From NCBI GenBank assembly GCA_024138025.1, contig JAMXBD010002795.1:98460-162459 (forward strand): a stretch of DNA of 64,000 nucleotides, given 5' to 3'. The notes below the pieces were generated by a model, which searched no databases, was not told the origin of the DNA, and was given only the letters and a program-made list of their open reading frames with translations. This stretch comes from Combretum micranthum. Taxonomy: Eukaryota; Streptophyta; Magnoliopsida; Myrtales; Combretaceae. Positions 36,446-51,700 of this stretch are shown here, one piece after another. Positions within the stretch are counted from its first letter, which is position 1. Each line of letters starts with the position of its first letter. The position numbers and the translations under genes are program-made.

Positions 36446-36750
36446 ATGGAGGAGCAACCGCAGCATGCAACCAAATCTGAAAAGAAACGCTGCACATAGA
36501 CTGGAAGAGCACTCTCTCGTAACGACGATCCACCTCCTGAACTGATCGTCAAGCCCACCACCACCGCCTCCATGGTGGGCGAAGAGAGTTTCGATCACTT
36601 GAGTGATCAGCAACTCGAAGATTCTATCGTAGTAAAACTAAAACCTTCGAGGATTATCGCTTCAAGTTACCTGACGGTGGTCTTAAACTTCGTTCCACTA
36701 TTAACCGACTTTTGGAGGAGAAAGAACGCCGCCGCAGAAATACTAATACG
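36446..36750 (+). CDS. OTS1/OTS2-like: Protease exon 1 (N-terminus), frame-disrupted
   Basis: It starts [16 protein letters not shown]. An in-frame stop follows at 36497-36499. The adjoining frame reads DWKSTLS, which sits where relatives have an IDxDW-like segment, and the first frame resumes as [12 protein letters not shown] and [11 protein letters not shown]. After 36630 the reading moves by one base into [17 protein letters not shown] and [16 protein letters not shown], which matches the conserved LPDxGxK...EEEKxRR region of OTS proteins. The donor is acg/gttagg. All three disturbances are one-base events. The minus-strand frames here (36307-36613) are shadows. Confidence 0.7.
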
Positions 36751-39700
36751 GTTAGGGCATTGATCGGTTTGACGGAATTAATTTTTGTTATTTTATATTT
36801 CCTTAAAAAAAATGAAAAAATTCCATTGATACTTCGTTAATGTGGGTTTAATAGTGTGTGCTTGCTTTATTTTTATTTCTTTTCCTTTTAAATTGATTGC
36901 AGGAAAATGATAAGCGCTCGAAGCCAACCCATTCGACAGGATGTACGTCCATTGGTAATACTTTGAGAAATTTAATCAAAATGTGTCTCAAACTCTTCTT
37001 TTAATTTGTTTATTTCAAGTAAATGATGTGCCAATTTTCACAGGAGCATGATAAGTTGAAATTGTTCTATTCTTTGGTATGGTTAACACAAATGCTGGGG
37101 CCTGGGGCTATTCATCGAACCAGAAGTAAAATGCTACTGTTTAAGTATTACTATTTTTACTTGAAATGATATGTAAATTGTGGATTACATTGTACTGGAA
37201 TTGAATGAATGAATGAATCTCTTAAGACTGTAACAAACACATGGGTCTATCTGGGTTCTTCACGAGTGCCACTCGCATTGATCTTGAGGACTTGACTTGA
37301 GTCAGCTTACTTTGGTACCTAATTGAGTATGCCTGTGGTGCTTTTCACATGATATTCTCGTGACATTTGCACAATTCTTAAGGATCTTAGCCTTTTTAGC
37401 ATCTAGGGCTTATATTATCAATGTATTGTTTATACCGAAGTTTTTAGGTATACACAAGGAAGGAACTATATGATTCTTGACATTATAAATGCTAAGCCGT
37501 GCTTGTTGCGACTGGTCAAGTTGATCCTTAATGATTGGAGGTCATTGGTTTGTGGTGTTGGTGGCCCTTTTGCACAACATAAGGGTAAGGTTGCCTACAC
37601 ATGTGATTGTCTTTCCTCATTTTTTCACGCAGTAGGGGAAGTGCTTCGTCTTATTAGAGTATCTTTTGGCAATTATAAATCTAGGATTCCATCATGTAGC
37701 TTACTTTTAAATGTTCTCTGTCTTTTCCTTTTATTTTTGTGGCGTGTGGGGGTGTGGATTGGTCCTTTTTTCTGAACATTGACTATCTATTTACTTTCTG
37801 TAGTTTGGACGATGATTGCATACTCCTAGAACCTGTTATGACAAAATATGGAACATTTCTTTTTCACATCAATACCTGCAGCCTTGAGATATTTTACACT
37901 GAAGTTCAACTTACAAAGAGTGAGGACATACATAGAATTTCGTAGGATGCTATGTAGCACCTATTTTGGGTCTATACCAGGAAAAGAAAAGTACTAGGCA
38001 CTGGTTAGCAATTACAAATTAGAGTAGGGAGTGATTTGTAAATAAATGAAATGTAGTAGTTACTTTTGGAAGGGAAGTTTGCTATGGTTGTACTTAGGGG
38101 TTTAAATACTAGTTGGATGTGGGAAAGAGATAATTAGATTCATTCTATCATTTTTTTTCTGTTAAATTTATTCTATCATTTTATCACTTACATTTAAGAG
38201 GTGGAGCACATCACCGCGTGAGGTTAGTGAGTTTGTTTGCTGATTTCCGTTGTGTATTCCAGATCCTGTTTGTTTACTAGAAATTTTTTCCTAGTTGCAT
38301 TTTTCCTATTTTCTTTTGTTTGATAGGCTTAAAATGACTTTTTAAGTAGATAACCTTTTCTAAGGAAATTTCTCTTGGAAAATTACTTATGCTTTTTAAA
38401 AAGGAATTCGTTTTTTGGATTGACCTTCACTATTCTTTCAATTCTTGCAAAGCAATTTTTTTTGGAGTTGTCTTGTGGAGTATATTTTAAACATGAAAAG
38501 AATTTAGTAGAAGAGAAACTCAGAACATTTGTTTGAAAAATAATAAATTTAATTTAAAGAGGTTGTAATCAAGACTACTAAAAAATTCATCTACATGTTA
38601 TATTTTTTTGTGTATATATATGTATATATAAAAGGTTTGATGTAAAGTAGCAATGTTAATATGTCGATAATATTTTATTTAGGTATGATTAAATTTTATA
38701 TAATAAAATTCATATCAAACACCGACAAAATCTTTTCAGCATACTTTTGTGGACATAACCAATACATGAAGATATGTCAATTTTTATGAAGTATTTTCAA
38801 TGGAAAACATTTTTCATCGACGGAAGTTTTTTTTATTTTTTAAACAAAATTTTTATGCTATAGTTTCTGTCTAAGTGCTGAATATATTTAAACTTTTATT
38901 TCCTAGCGCACTGACACATAGATTTGCGTATATACAATTGATCATGCTGATGCACATATTTGTACTTGCATCTAGTTATCTTTTGTCTGTCCTTATCATT
39001 ATAAGACGTATCAACTATATCTATTATGTTGAAATAACTTTCTTCCATATTGTGCTGGAACACTGCTTTCTTCCTAAGTACAAAGCACTTTTCTCATCCA
39101 CAGGAACCTCTGGTGGTGTAGGCAACAGACTGCATCACCGGAATCCCCCAAGCAGTCCTCTTTTGGCAGGATTTTTTCAGGGAAGCTGGAGGTCAACATA
39201 TAAACAATTCTTTTGTCTTTCTTGTTCTCTATTTTGCTTGCGCTGGCTCTTAATTGATTTTCTTAATTAGAAGGATTGCAAAACAACCAATGCCTCTATT
39301 GACCGATCAGTTGGGATGGCTCAATGCAACCTGTTTAGGAATAAAAACAACAAAAAGCTTTCACCAAGGAAAAAGAAAAGAACTGGTTCATCATTAAGTT
39401 GCCAACCTTTTCGAGGGAGGAATGTTTCCTTTAAGGGATGAGCATTGGTCTTATCGTGGTAGAATTTCATTCTTTGATTCTGTTAACAGTGTCAAGGAGT
39501 CATGCTTTAGCCGTGCTGCCACAAGGTATTGCGTTATAAAGCCTACTCTCTCTCCCTCCCTCCCCCTCTCTCTCTTTTATAAGTCTTTTTCATTTTATTT
39601 TATTTATTTTTATTATGAAAATAAATTAAGTTGTAAGTTCATGTTTATAAAAGTCAACGGTGAAATATCCAAATATATTTCCAGAAAGGAATTGTTTTTG

Positions 39701-42700
39701 TTTCTATTGCATCTCTGATCAGTTTCCTTTTTCCTTTTTCCTTTTTCTGATCTATAATACAGATAACTACTCAGTGAAGAAGCTTTCATTGAGTTTAAAG
39801 AGTGTCAAATTTCATCCATTTTCTCTTTATTCATTTCTTTGAATCAGTTTATTTGTATTGATGAATTATGTGATTCACACACTGCTTTATGGGAATTGAA
39901 TTGTATAATTGTATCAAAGGTACAGTTATTTTATATATATATTCTATAATTAAACTTATGAGCTTGAATTTCATGTGATGAATTTAACAACCTAATTTAT
40001 TTATTTTTTTAATTCTTTAATGACTTAAATTACTCAGGAAAAGAAAACATAATTAAAAACAACCTACGACCCTTTTTGGTTTGTCTCTTTTACATCTTTT
40101 CAGTACTGTTTGGATTCCATTTGTTTGCCAAAGTAAGGTGCCAAAAAGATGAAAGTTTAAATACAAATACACTCCTCTTATGAAATTAAATAGCTAGGAA
40201 ATCCTTATTATTTTCGACCTATATCCTTTATTTTATATGGAATTTTCTGTTGGTTGCTGGGTCACATGCTTTAAATAATTTTCTTTACTGACCTTTAATT
40301 CTCAACATCCTGATCTGCTTAGGTATATGTATACAGATGTGCCTTTATATGCAAGCTGGATTGCAACATTAGATGCTAGTGGGGCTATTTGTTAACTGCA
40401 TAGCTTTGTCTCTTTAAGACCTCTTTCATCGCTCTTCCCAGAATTAATGCTTTCTTATTTCCAATGGTGCCTAGTTGCTAGTTTGTCTTTAGTCTTTTGA
40501 CACCCTTTTTGTCAACTTCATTGGCTTTTCATTGATTATTCTAGTTTTACGATTTATTTCATTATTATTTTTATTTTTCCTGATGGACAATATGGTGTCA
40601 TATTGAAAGTACAAGACTTATGTGGTACTGATAGGACATTTCTTAATCCCATTCGCTGCCAGTTTGTATTTACACTAATCCTTCTTTGGCATACTTGTTT
40701 AATGTATCAGCTATGACATCTGTTAGGTTGTGGTTGATATTTGGGTAGTGATTGCAATTATAATTTTTGTTTCTTTTTGGTAGGAAAGATGAATCCCTGC
40801 TGCTGCCTTCTAGTGATTTGAAGACTATGGAGGTTTTAATTTAATTGCCCTTTTTCTCTGTATCTTTAGCTGTTTTCTGGGTTTATTATTTTGAGTATAC
40901 AGTTTTGTATATCATGTAATGTTTTTTTATCTACAAACTACCGTTCAGATCTCACTAATTTGCAAACTTAGTTCTATGCATTTAATGTTATTGATTTTGC
41001 TTACTGCTTATGTCTTTGACTGAACAGTTAATTAGGTAATTAATATTTTTTTCCCACTATAGCTCTAATTTCCCAATTATAGTTGTTGAGAGTAGTTATT
41101 CTTTTTTTCTTGGATCCATTCAGTAAATTAAGTATAAAGAGAATGCAAAGGATTATTGTTTATCTTTGTCAAGAAAAGATCCATGTAAGAAGCAAATGTC
41201 AAACATATTGCTGATGAAATTTGGTCGACAATTTTACCCAAAAAGAGGGGGGGGGGGGGTGGGGAAGGAATTTTGTTCTTATATTCATTTCATGTGTATA
41301 ATCTGTCTAGGGAGCTGGAGAATTTACTGTTAAGCTTAGACAAGATCCACGCTGACAGTAGTCATCTGATGACTATACTGATGAAATGTGGTTGAAAAAT
41401 TACCTGAAAGAAAAAAAGAAGGAAAGAGTTTACAAACCAGAACAGTGTTAAATCTAAAGTCTTCTCTATCCGTTCTTGTGTTAATCTATCTAGTAAAGTG
41501 GAGTATAAGTCATAATTGATTGAAGTGCGAGTGCAGTTTGTACATTTTGTGTGTTCATTAAATATTCTCTTATCTCCCCTTACATTGCCGCTTTATCTTT
41601 TGCTTTTCAGAAAGCTTAGTTTTGGTAATTGATCATGAAAAATAACAATATATTCTTTTTTTTTTTTTAAGACAGAGACAGACAGTTGATCTTGAGGATG
41701 AGGAGGAATGCCAGCTTATTGAGACAGCTGAGCAAGCAGAAAAGGATATTGTGTGGCAGTTAGGAGCTATCTTTATATAATACTCAATTTGTATATTGCG
41801 AAGTGATTGGTATATTGACTTAACAGAGATAAGATTTCTGATCCACTGGCTTATATGTGTTCACTTTTCAGGATCAAAGATTCAAAGATATACTATCCAT
41901 CAAGGTCTCTTTAAAATTTTTCCCCTATAATGATGCAATATATACTATCTGTGAAAAGCAATGATCATGATATTTTTTACAATATGTTTTGTTAATTTCC
42001 TTGCAGGGATGCTGCAGTTTCCATTGAATTATGTTATTCAGATATGGAATGCCTTAGTTCTGAGTGCTATTTGACATCTTCAATTATGAACTTCTACATC
42101 TTGTACGTTTTCAGTAATAAGTTTATGTCTCAGTGTATTTAGTTGAGTTGCAAAGTGCAGTTTTTGATTTTTGTGTTATGATATGATGTTGAACTAATAC
42201 TGGGAAAAAACGAAAATATGATGTCAAACCAGGACTGAACTCCGTTTCCAGAATTTTACAGGAGCATGTTTAAATGCTTTTACATTTTTATTTGTGCTGC
42301 TGATATAAAGCGCCTTTCTGAGGGCTATCTGGCTATGCTGATTAAGAAATTTATTCTGATTGTTCTTAGATCAGTTGCAAAATGCAGCTTTAACATTAAT
42401 GCAAGGTGTTTTGATGTCAAAGCAAGAATTGCTACTCCCAAAGACTTTTCTGGTTTATCTGAGTTCTTTCTGCAAGGATTGATTTAATTCATATTAAATA
42501 AATACAGCATCTTTTTGCAGGAATAATGTTTCTTCTGCACATCAAAATCCAAAAGTTTTATGTGTTATTATACCTTCTTTAAATATTAAAGTAAACAAAT
42601 GAAGTCACCATGTATCTATTTCAACCGTCTAAGGTGGAAATTTAACTAACCTAAACGCATGCTAAACACTGATTTCGTAGTGAATTGCCCATAACTAGAT

Positions 42701-45700
42701 TTTGAAACCATGAATATAGCAATTCGATAGTAGAGCCAGCTGTTATGAACTAATCTAGGGTGTAGGAAGATAACTGGTGACTTTCCTTGAATGATATTTT
42801 ATTGATAGGGTAGAGGAGGAAGAGGCAAGACAAATTCTAACTGCCCACATGGAGGATGCATCAAGTAGGAGAGTTGAGGGTGGAATGCAGAGATGGGCAT
42901 AGCTCTATTTGGTGGAAGGTAGAGTGCTGCTAGCAGCAGCTATGTTAAGCATCACACTACATGCAGCAAAGAAGAAAGTGATAGCAGCCACTGGATGCAA
43001 CTCTACTAGGCTGAAATGGAGAAGAAAGGGATAACACTAACTCTTCTGGCTTTGTTGCTCAACAAGGGTTTCATGGAGCCCAAAATCAACCACTAGGTTT
43101 TTATGCCTAGAACATGACCCTCTTGGTTGTGTGGCTAAGGTTTTTTGGGTAATCACCTACACATGACTAGGAATGCAATGTTGTGTGTGGAAGAGGCTGG
43201 GCATGTGAGCCCATGTGTGAACAAACTTCTCTAAAGTTAGATCTGATTTTGTGTCCCTGCTATTTTAAACTTGATTTTCTAAGCATTCTGATGGAATCAA
43301 ATGAAGTGTCCTATTACGAGAGCTAGAGCTAAGGAATTACAAAACTTGGTTTAGAGGATTCTTCGAATCGACCTTATGAAGATGAGCTTGACTTCCTTAG
43401 TAACTATGGAATTCATTACATAGGTAATTGTGTATCAATTTGTGCAAGGGATGAAGACAACTATGAAGGAAGTGTAGAGGACCTGCATTTCATGCCTGTA
43501 ATCTATGCCGTGAAATTACTTGGTAAAGACAGTGGATCTCATGCTGATAATGACGTCTATGATGAGGGATGTGGTGATTTGATTCAACCTATTGTGCTTG
43601 TGATGAAATTGTGTTATACACTAAGACAACAATTAGTGAAGATCACGTCCTTGGAGACGCCCGTGACACCACCAATTATGATGCATCTCACTCCCTCAGT
43701 CACTCCTGTTATTAGTTTGAAGACTAGTGATCAACGGAGATAATGCCCTGCATCTTGGTTGTGATGAGGACCGTTATGATGCCGATGAGTTGATTTATTT
43801 TAAATCTTTTCTTTATTTTATTAGGAGTCTATTATTAGATTTGGTTGAATAATTACTATTTTGCTCCTATTGAGGCTATGAGTATATAAAGGGCTTTATT
43901 TGTAAACGTTGCAATCTGTTTATTAGTTAATTGAAATTTATTTATTTCTTAAGGGCATTCTCTAGAAACCCTAACTCTTATCAATCTTTTTGATTGTGGC
44001 AAGTTGCAAACATGAGTGAGTAATTGTGAGTAATATTAGTTATTTGCGAGTGTTATATCCCATTGTACTATTCTTGGTGAGACATATCCAAGAATTGTAA
44101 AGAACCAATCTTTATCTTTTGGAAACCCTAATACTTGTGTTAGGTCTTGGGGCTTTCTTTAGGGTTAATTAGTATTGACCCATAGGTATACTAGTGATTA
44201 AGTTACTTGGCGTATCACATTCCATGGAACAAAGACATCTTACCATAGCTAAGCAGATGTGAACACCTTTTCTGTCATCAAATTATGCCCGAGATCAAGT
44301 GGGTTGGTTTAAAATTATTCCACATGATTGGAAAAGCTTAGATTTAGTGATTTATCCCCCAAAAAAAAAAAAAGAATAAAAAAAAATGCTTAGTTCTAGT
44401 ATTATTATTTGCAGCAGCAAGAACTAAAAATAGTGAGACTATTCAAAAAGCGAAAGATGTGTAGAAGACTCAAGTAGTTTTGTTACCTGCAAATAGGCCC
44501 TCAAGGCCTCAATCAGAAGCAAACCGAGTAGTGTAGTTGGCAAAACTGAGCTGGAGGCTGCAGTGACTCCATGGAGGATTATGCTGGCCGATTTTAGGCC
44601 TTGCTCATGTGTGTGCTGGGAGCATCTGGTTGCCATTTTCACTTAAACGTTTTCTGAGACAATTATAGTTGATGTGGAACTCTAGAAACCCCCAAACTTG
44701 ATTATTTCTATGATCCTAGCTTGAGCTTTAGAAGATAAGTTGTAGCTCAGTCATTACCACTATTAAACAAGGAAGCTGCTGCACTAGAATGACGTGGGAG
44801 GATGATTGACACAAACAAAGTACAAATTTCTAGTTCTTTTGTTGCTGTTGAACCAGTAAATCACTTGACCTAAGAATAGATGATGGATTGCTAAATGTCA
44901 GGAATGTGATTTTATTGTGGCTGTTGTCCACTCTAGAACATTGCTAGAAGAAGCTTTTCTGGCTGGACTTAGTTGATGATGAAGAGTTTAAAGAGGAAGA
45001 TGAGATGTTTAAGTGGATCTTTTTGTCCAATGTGAGCTCGGGGACACACTGTTTGGGGATGGAGTAATGGTACATATCTCTTATATTAAAGAATATCTTT
45101 ATTTTGTCAAACTTTTACCCATGCTTCCTTAGGTGATACCCCAGATTTAAGCTTATCTTTACTTAGGGAAAGTGGGGATGATTGTAAATAAGTGATTCAT
45201 TGGGGATGATTATAAATAAGTGATTGATAACAATACTAAATGAGCAGGGTTATTATTTCAGATGTAGTTTTAGAGATTGGAAGATTCTCTCTTAAATGGA
45301 CCTTAAAGAGATTGTTCTTATTAATGAGCGTTCAAACCCAAACCACCATATAAAGGTATTTTGACAGGCATAATCCCAAACAAAACACTGGTTTATTAGC
45401 AACTGTTCATTCTTAGGTAAACTAAAGGATCCTGCTCACCATGTACTTGTTGAATGATAGTGTGCCCTTCAGCCCTCGTATTATCCAGTTATAAACACTA
45501 TCTGCGTTTTACATATAATCATGATAGGGATGAAGGAAACTTATGCATTTTCAGAAATACTTAAGTAATTTAGGTGTATTAGCTGTTCAAAATAGATTTC
45601 TTTTGTTTCAGGAAGAATGAAAATCTCTTCTTGTATGGACAGAACTTTAGTAATGCTCTGATGATTTTATATTTCAAGTGATTAACGTACTCCTATTAAG

Positions 45701-48700
45701 CTTCAATTTGATCATATAGCCCATTGATATAAGTGGGCCATTTTCAGTATACCCTTGAAGTGTAGTCCAATCTTTGCTGCATGCAAAATTTTGCCTTTTG
45801 TCCTTAGAAAGGTAATTTATCTCCATAGGCATCAAACAAGCCTTATCCTTTCTCTCACTCAAGGTTTTGGCCTTTGACCTCTTTCCTTGTTGCCTACAAC
45901 TTATACCAATGCCAAGAACCTGATACGAATGGTATAGGGTAAAGGGGTGTGAGTGGGTGTGGCGAAATAGGAAATATTTGCTTTGGGAAATAAGTTTGTG
46001 TCACATGTCAGATAATTATAAAAACATATAAGATAAACTTGCTAGACAATGACAATACTCAGTTCGTATTCCCATTGTTTCAGGTTGGTATATGGATCGT
46101 GGTTTGTTGCTGCACACTATCATGGGCATAATTTCCATCAATCCCTAAACATGACAAGATAAACTTGCCAGAAAATGTAATAAAAGGAGAAAAATAGTAC
46201 ATGAAGATAACATAATTTAAAAAAGAAACACAGTTTTGTATCTCAATTAGTTTTCTTTACATAGAAAACCTTATTTTAGTATGTAATAAAGATGTAAAGT
46301 CAATTGGTGGTATTAATGAATTCCTAGGTCTCTCAATTTTCTTGTTGTTTTGTTACAACAAACAAGATTTAGTGAGACTTCTAATGCAGTGCTTTTCTAT
46401 TTGTCAGATACTTACAAGAGCAAGCATCGTTGTCTAGTAGGGAATATGTGATTATCATTTTTTCAACACATACTTCTACAAGAAGCTCCAAGAGACTGTT
46501 TCTCTTAAGGTGATTGCTTCTTAATGTTTTAGTGCTTATATCTTTATGTTAATTTGTGTGTGCTTAATCAATCTAATTGTTATATGCATGGACAACTCTG
46601 TGTCTTGTTGGATCTTGAGTCTTAATTGGGGCAGATATGGACTCAAGTGCATATTGCTTTTGATGTCATTGTTCTTTTGCATTAGTTGGCTAAAGAAATA
46701 CTCTTAAGGAAATTTACTGTCGACGTTTTTGCATAATTCATTTTTATGCATTCCTATAGTTTCAGAACTTTTTGTTGTTATGAAATACAGGAAAATGGAA
46801 AGGAGGAATCTTATAATAAGCTCCGAAGGTGGTGGAGAGGGGTCAATTTATTTCAAAAGGCTTACATATTCATTCCAGTCCATAAGGAGTAAGTTTTTAC
46901 CTAATGTTGTATTTTAACATGACCGCTTGCCCTAAAAGGGTTCCCCACCCCCCCCTCTCTTCTTTTTCTTCTTCTTTCCTTACGGCTTACCTAATGTATG
47001 TTCAAATTGTAACCATGTCTGAAATAGTTATTTATTCTTCAAGTGCTGCCTGGTTGTGTCTTTAATTTGAGTACTGCCTTATTAAGACATTGTGCAGAGA
47101 GAAAAAAATTTTAGCACTTAGTGATTAGTTTAGTGTGATTTTTTTTTTCTTTTTGAATTTTTTCCCTCTCCGCTCAAGGATTTGACAAATGGAAAGTTTT
47201 GAACTTCTGGCTTCATAATCAATGAGTATTGAGCAATGTTGAGCAGATTACCATTGCTTTGCTTAAGAGAAAATAACTCCTGCTTTTTATCAAATAGCAT
47301 TTGAGTTTCTTCAACACAAATCTGCATGATTTAACAAACTTGGACCTTGTTATCAGAACAAAAGCTGTGAATTGGCAGTGTTTTTTATTCTATTTTATTT
47401 TATTTATTACATATAAATAGCAGAATTCACTGAGACAAAGTGGTTAAGAAATATGAAAATATAAAATTAATTTACAAGAGAAGATTGAAGGGATCAGCTT
47501 AGAAGTTCTATAGAATGGTCTAGATGTATCTAGAATATGCTTGTTTGTAATTAATTTGTTAAATGTCAGTCAGTTGTGTGCTGTTAGATCATTGTATGTA
47601 GAGTTAGTCAATACTTCTGTAAACAGGGGGTTTTATCCTAGATTGATATTATATCAGATTGGGTAATCAGCTGAAGCGGTTATGAAGCTCTGGTATTAAT
47701 GTGGAGATCTGGAAGCTCTTACGAACTAGCAGATGGAAGCTGTAGACTTGTTTCATTCCTAATTTGATAATAAAAATAACTTATTGTTGCCTTAAGAACC
47801 CCAGTGTCACATCAGTAAGCAAAGTAACGGTCTGATTGGTTACACTACCTCTTAATGCACAATGCTTAGTGGCTAGAAAATTTTGGCAGCTAAACTTGTT
47901 TCATACGTACTAGGATAACCCATTATCTACCATGCAAAATGATTCTATCTGATTCTTTTACTCTTTTTCTATTTTTTTTTTATCTACATCTGCAACTTCT
48001 CATTTAGATTCTTGTCGTGCCCTATGTTCAGCGTCCACTGGAGCTTGGCAATTATATGTTGTCCAGACAAAAATGATGAATCTGGCCCTATCATACTTCA
48101 TCTGGATTCTTTAGGCCTTCATAGCAGTAACTCAATCTTCAAAAATATCAAAAGGTAACTTTTGGCGTCCTATATCAGACCTTTTCAATGATGTTTACAT
48201 TATTCCATACTTGTGGCTATTAAAATTTATGGTTGAATGTTGTGATGAAATAACTGAATACCAACTCTGTAAACTTAATTTCTTAAAAGTTTTAAGTCTT
48301 TAATATATACATTGGAACTGTAGAAGGCTTTTTTGGTAGTTAGATAAATTAAGCTTAATAAAGGAAGCCATATTTTTTCCTATGCTTGAACTTTAGCCAA
48401 TTTGAGGTTCACGTTCTTTGAAAATGCTTCATTAAGAAGACCTCATTGATATGCTACTCCTATTTCTGTACAATATGAGTTCTTCACCAGTTATTTATTT
48501 TTTTTCTCCTTCTCTTATGTAATTTTTTTTTTCAACAATTACTATCCAAGCCAATATCTTATGTTGTTTGCCTTCCTAAATCCATTTTCTTTAATTGTCT
48601 AGAATTCTTGGAGTATGTCTAACATCTTAAGTGATTTTTCGTATATCCTCAATGCTTTCTGTCTTATGGGTCCTTGATTACACAAATTTCTGTCGTATTG

Positions 48701-51700
48701 TTCTACAGCTTTTTGGTAGCAGAATGGAATTATCTGAAGCAAAATGTTGTTCCTTCCAATGTTTTTTTCGTTGAGGGAATTTGGAGAGTTCTGCCCAATT
48801 GCATCTATGAAAAAGTTATTGCGGTATAATTGCCATCTTATTTCTTGTTTATGTTGTGATAATGACTGATGGAAATATATTGGCTACAACAGTCTTTACA
48901 TTTTCTTTTTCAGGTAATTATGGTAATGTTTAGGGGAAGTTTACTTGATCTTAGATGCACATCTCTTGTTGAGCTAAGTTATATCTGATGAATTGAGGAT
49001 ACATAATATCTATTGGTGATATTTTTGGTTTTTTGCATTCTATATTGATTCATCTTAAAAACAGCGAAATAACATAGAGGTGATGTAGGAAAATCAAAGA
49101 TAAAAGTAAAAGAATATGTTCTTTTTTTTTTTTTTAGGATAATATTATAAATGATACCTAAACTTTGGCAATATATGTAATTGAATACCTGAACTTAAAA
49201 TTGATCAATTTAGTATTTGAAAGAAGTTGATGGATGTACTACTGGCATTCACAAAAAGTACTTTCAGGTACTAAATTGATAATTTGATACCTGAACTTTT
49301 AAATTGATCAATTTAAAAGTTCAGGTATCAAATGGATCAATTTCAATTTCAAAACTCATATACCTAATTGGATATTTTATCAAAGTTCATGTACCATTCT
49401 TAACATTAACCATTTTTTTAATATTTTATGAAAATGGAAAGATATATTTGGTAGTTTCACACCACTAGGTTGAGATTTGTTGTTATGACATCACCCCACA
49501 ATGGATTTTCTTGAAGGCCTCACACCAATAAGTTCTTGATGGAATCCTACCAACAAGATTTTAATGGGATCACACCATTAAAGATAAAGATAAAGACATC
49601 TAACCAATCGTTTAAAAAAAAATATATATTATTCAATCAATATCTCATTGCTCCATGTTTATTCCGGATTTTGTCTATTTTATCCTTAACTTAAAGATTT
49701 GATATTTATAAGAAGATACCAATCCTATCAAATTCTAATAAAATAAAATAGAATAATAAAATAAAATCTATCTTGAATAACATAAAGTATAATGAATATC
49801 TAAGTAACAAATTTGTTTTCTGTATTTTTCTCCCTTGATATGCATCAATCATGCTCTTTTAAAATGACTTATCCTCGAATCTAGAAAGAACACCACTTGA
49901 ATTGAGAATTAATATGTGGGTTAATCTCACGAATAGTACCTAAATTTTAATAAAATATGCACTTAGGAACTTGAATTTTGAAATAGATTAATTTAGTACC
50001 TAAAAGTCATTTTGTGTACATCAATGGTACTTTTATAATTTTAGATACTAAAATGATCAATTTCAAAGTTCAGATACTAATAAATTCAAAATTTAGGCAT
50101 TTCATTGCATATTTTGGCAAAATTCAGCTACCATTCATAATATTTACCCCTAATATACAAAAAACAAACGTTTCTGCTCGCCTCATATCTCCATGTGATA
50201 TTTTAATAATGCTAAAAGAAATTGGATACCTTATAAATAACAATAATGAAGTGCTAAAATATGTTTTGATCGTTGGTTTGAAAGATTGACCTTTTATTGG
50301 CTTAGAGAATGAATAATCTTCTTTAACAATTTTTGTCTTTCTATCTATTAAGGAATGTAAATTAATATTAATTAGATATCATAATCAATGATGTGTTAGG
50401 TAGGTGGGTAGGTAGAAACATTGCTCTATATGTATTCTCATCTTGTACATAACAAAATATATATAACAATTTTATTCCATTTGTTCATATTAAATAACAT
50501 GGTATCGGAGCCTTTTTATAAAATTAGGGTTCTCCTTTCTGGTTGCCCTGGTGAGCAATATTTAGATCTTCAAACACCCCGGAGAGTGTACTTATTATTC
50601 CTCATTGCCCTTTAGGAAGAAATTCTACCCTAATTGCGCTAGCGAGCAACATTTGCATTCTACTAGTGTACCTTTCTTTTTTCTTGTTAAAGTTGCCATA
50701 GTGATCAACGTGCTATTCTTGAGAGTGAGTGTGTGTGAAATGTTCTTTTGTCACCGTCGGCCTAGGAAGGAGGACCACCTGCCGATCGGCCCACCCATGA
50801 AGTCCGGCATCCAAACAATGAGTGCGTAGGCCTCACGCGCCACTCAAAGCTCTCGGCCTTCCAGTCTGTGTTGGCACGTGACGGCGCGTGGAGGACTTTT
50901 CTGCATTTGGAAGCTTCGAAACATCCTTGGTAGGTTGTTTCTGCCTCTATTAATATTGGGTTGATCCTTGTTAGCCGTCCTTTAGTGGAAGTTTTTGGAA
51001 AGTGCTGTGGTGTAGCGTTTGGATTTGTTGTGAATTGCATTTGTTGACATTGGTGTTATCTTCTGGTAGTTGGTGTCCATTAGATGCAATTGTTTTTCAT
51101 CCTTTATATTCGGAGGTTGTGAAATTTGTGAGAAGGTTAGAAGCTGTATTGGAGGTTTTGTTGGTTTGGGAAACGTATTTGTGAATTATTCTGTTTTTTT
51201 TTTGGAGAGACTCGGTTGGCAACTGTTTGCTACTGTTTCTCAGTTGGCAACTGTTTTTTGATATTGTTAGTTGTGTCTTCTTTGTGGTTGTGGACTGCTT
51301 GTGGAGATTGCTGAACGTGGGTTTGTTGAGTATTTAAAATCTGCTTTGGTGGTTTTGAAAACTCAGTGTTTGGGTAAAGTGATTAAGGTTGCTAGTGAGT
51401 ATTGGGAGTTTGATTACAACATACACCGTGTTTAGAAGTTGCATTTGGCTTATCTTATACTGTTGGGAATTGCTTTTTGGTTCACAAGAAGCATAAGTTC
51501 ATTTGTTAAACAAGATGACTGATATGACTAGGGATGTAAACGGGTCGGGTCATTCGATCCCAAACCTGACCCGATTATAAAAAAGAGCGTCCCAGAACCC
51601 AACCCGACCTGAACCCGACCCGTTTACATCCATTAACTAACTATGAAATGAATTGGCATTTGAGACCAATCGCTGAATCTTGTTTGCTAAAATGAAATTG

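Noticed and set aside
36307..36613. Two overlapping minus-strand frames of 86-88 residues
   Set aside because: They lie opposite protease exon 1; no similarity, and the plus strand carries the conserved protein.
42800..43250. Possible missing protease exon in the 42103-46407 intron
   Set aside because: Phases of the exons at 42102 and 46408 join directly and complete a known protein segment, so no exon is needed here.
50762..51040. 92-residue minus-strand frame in the GC-rich part of the copia element
   Set aside because: Located in the element's leader region, without recognisable domain; the element's coding sense is plus.
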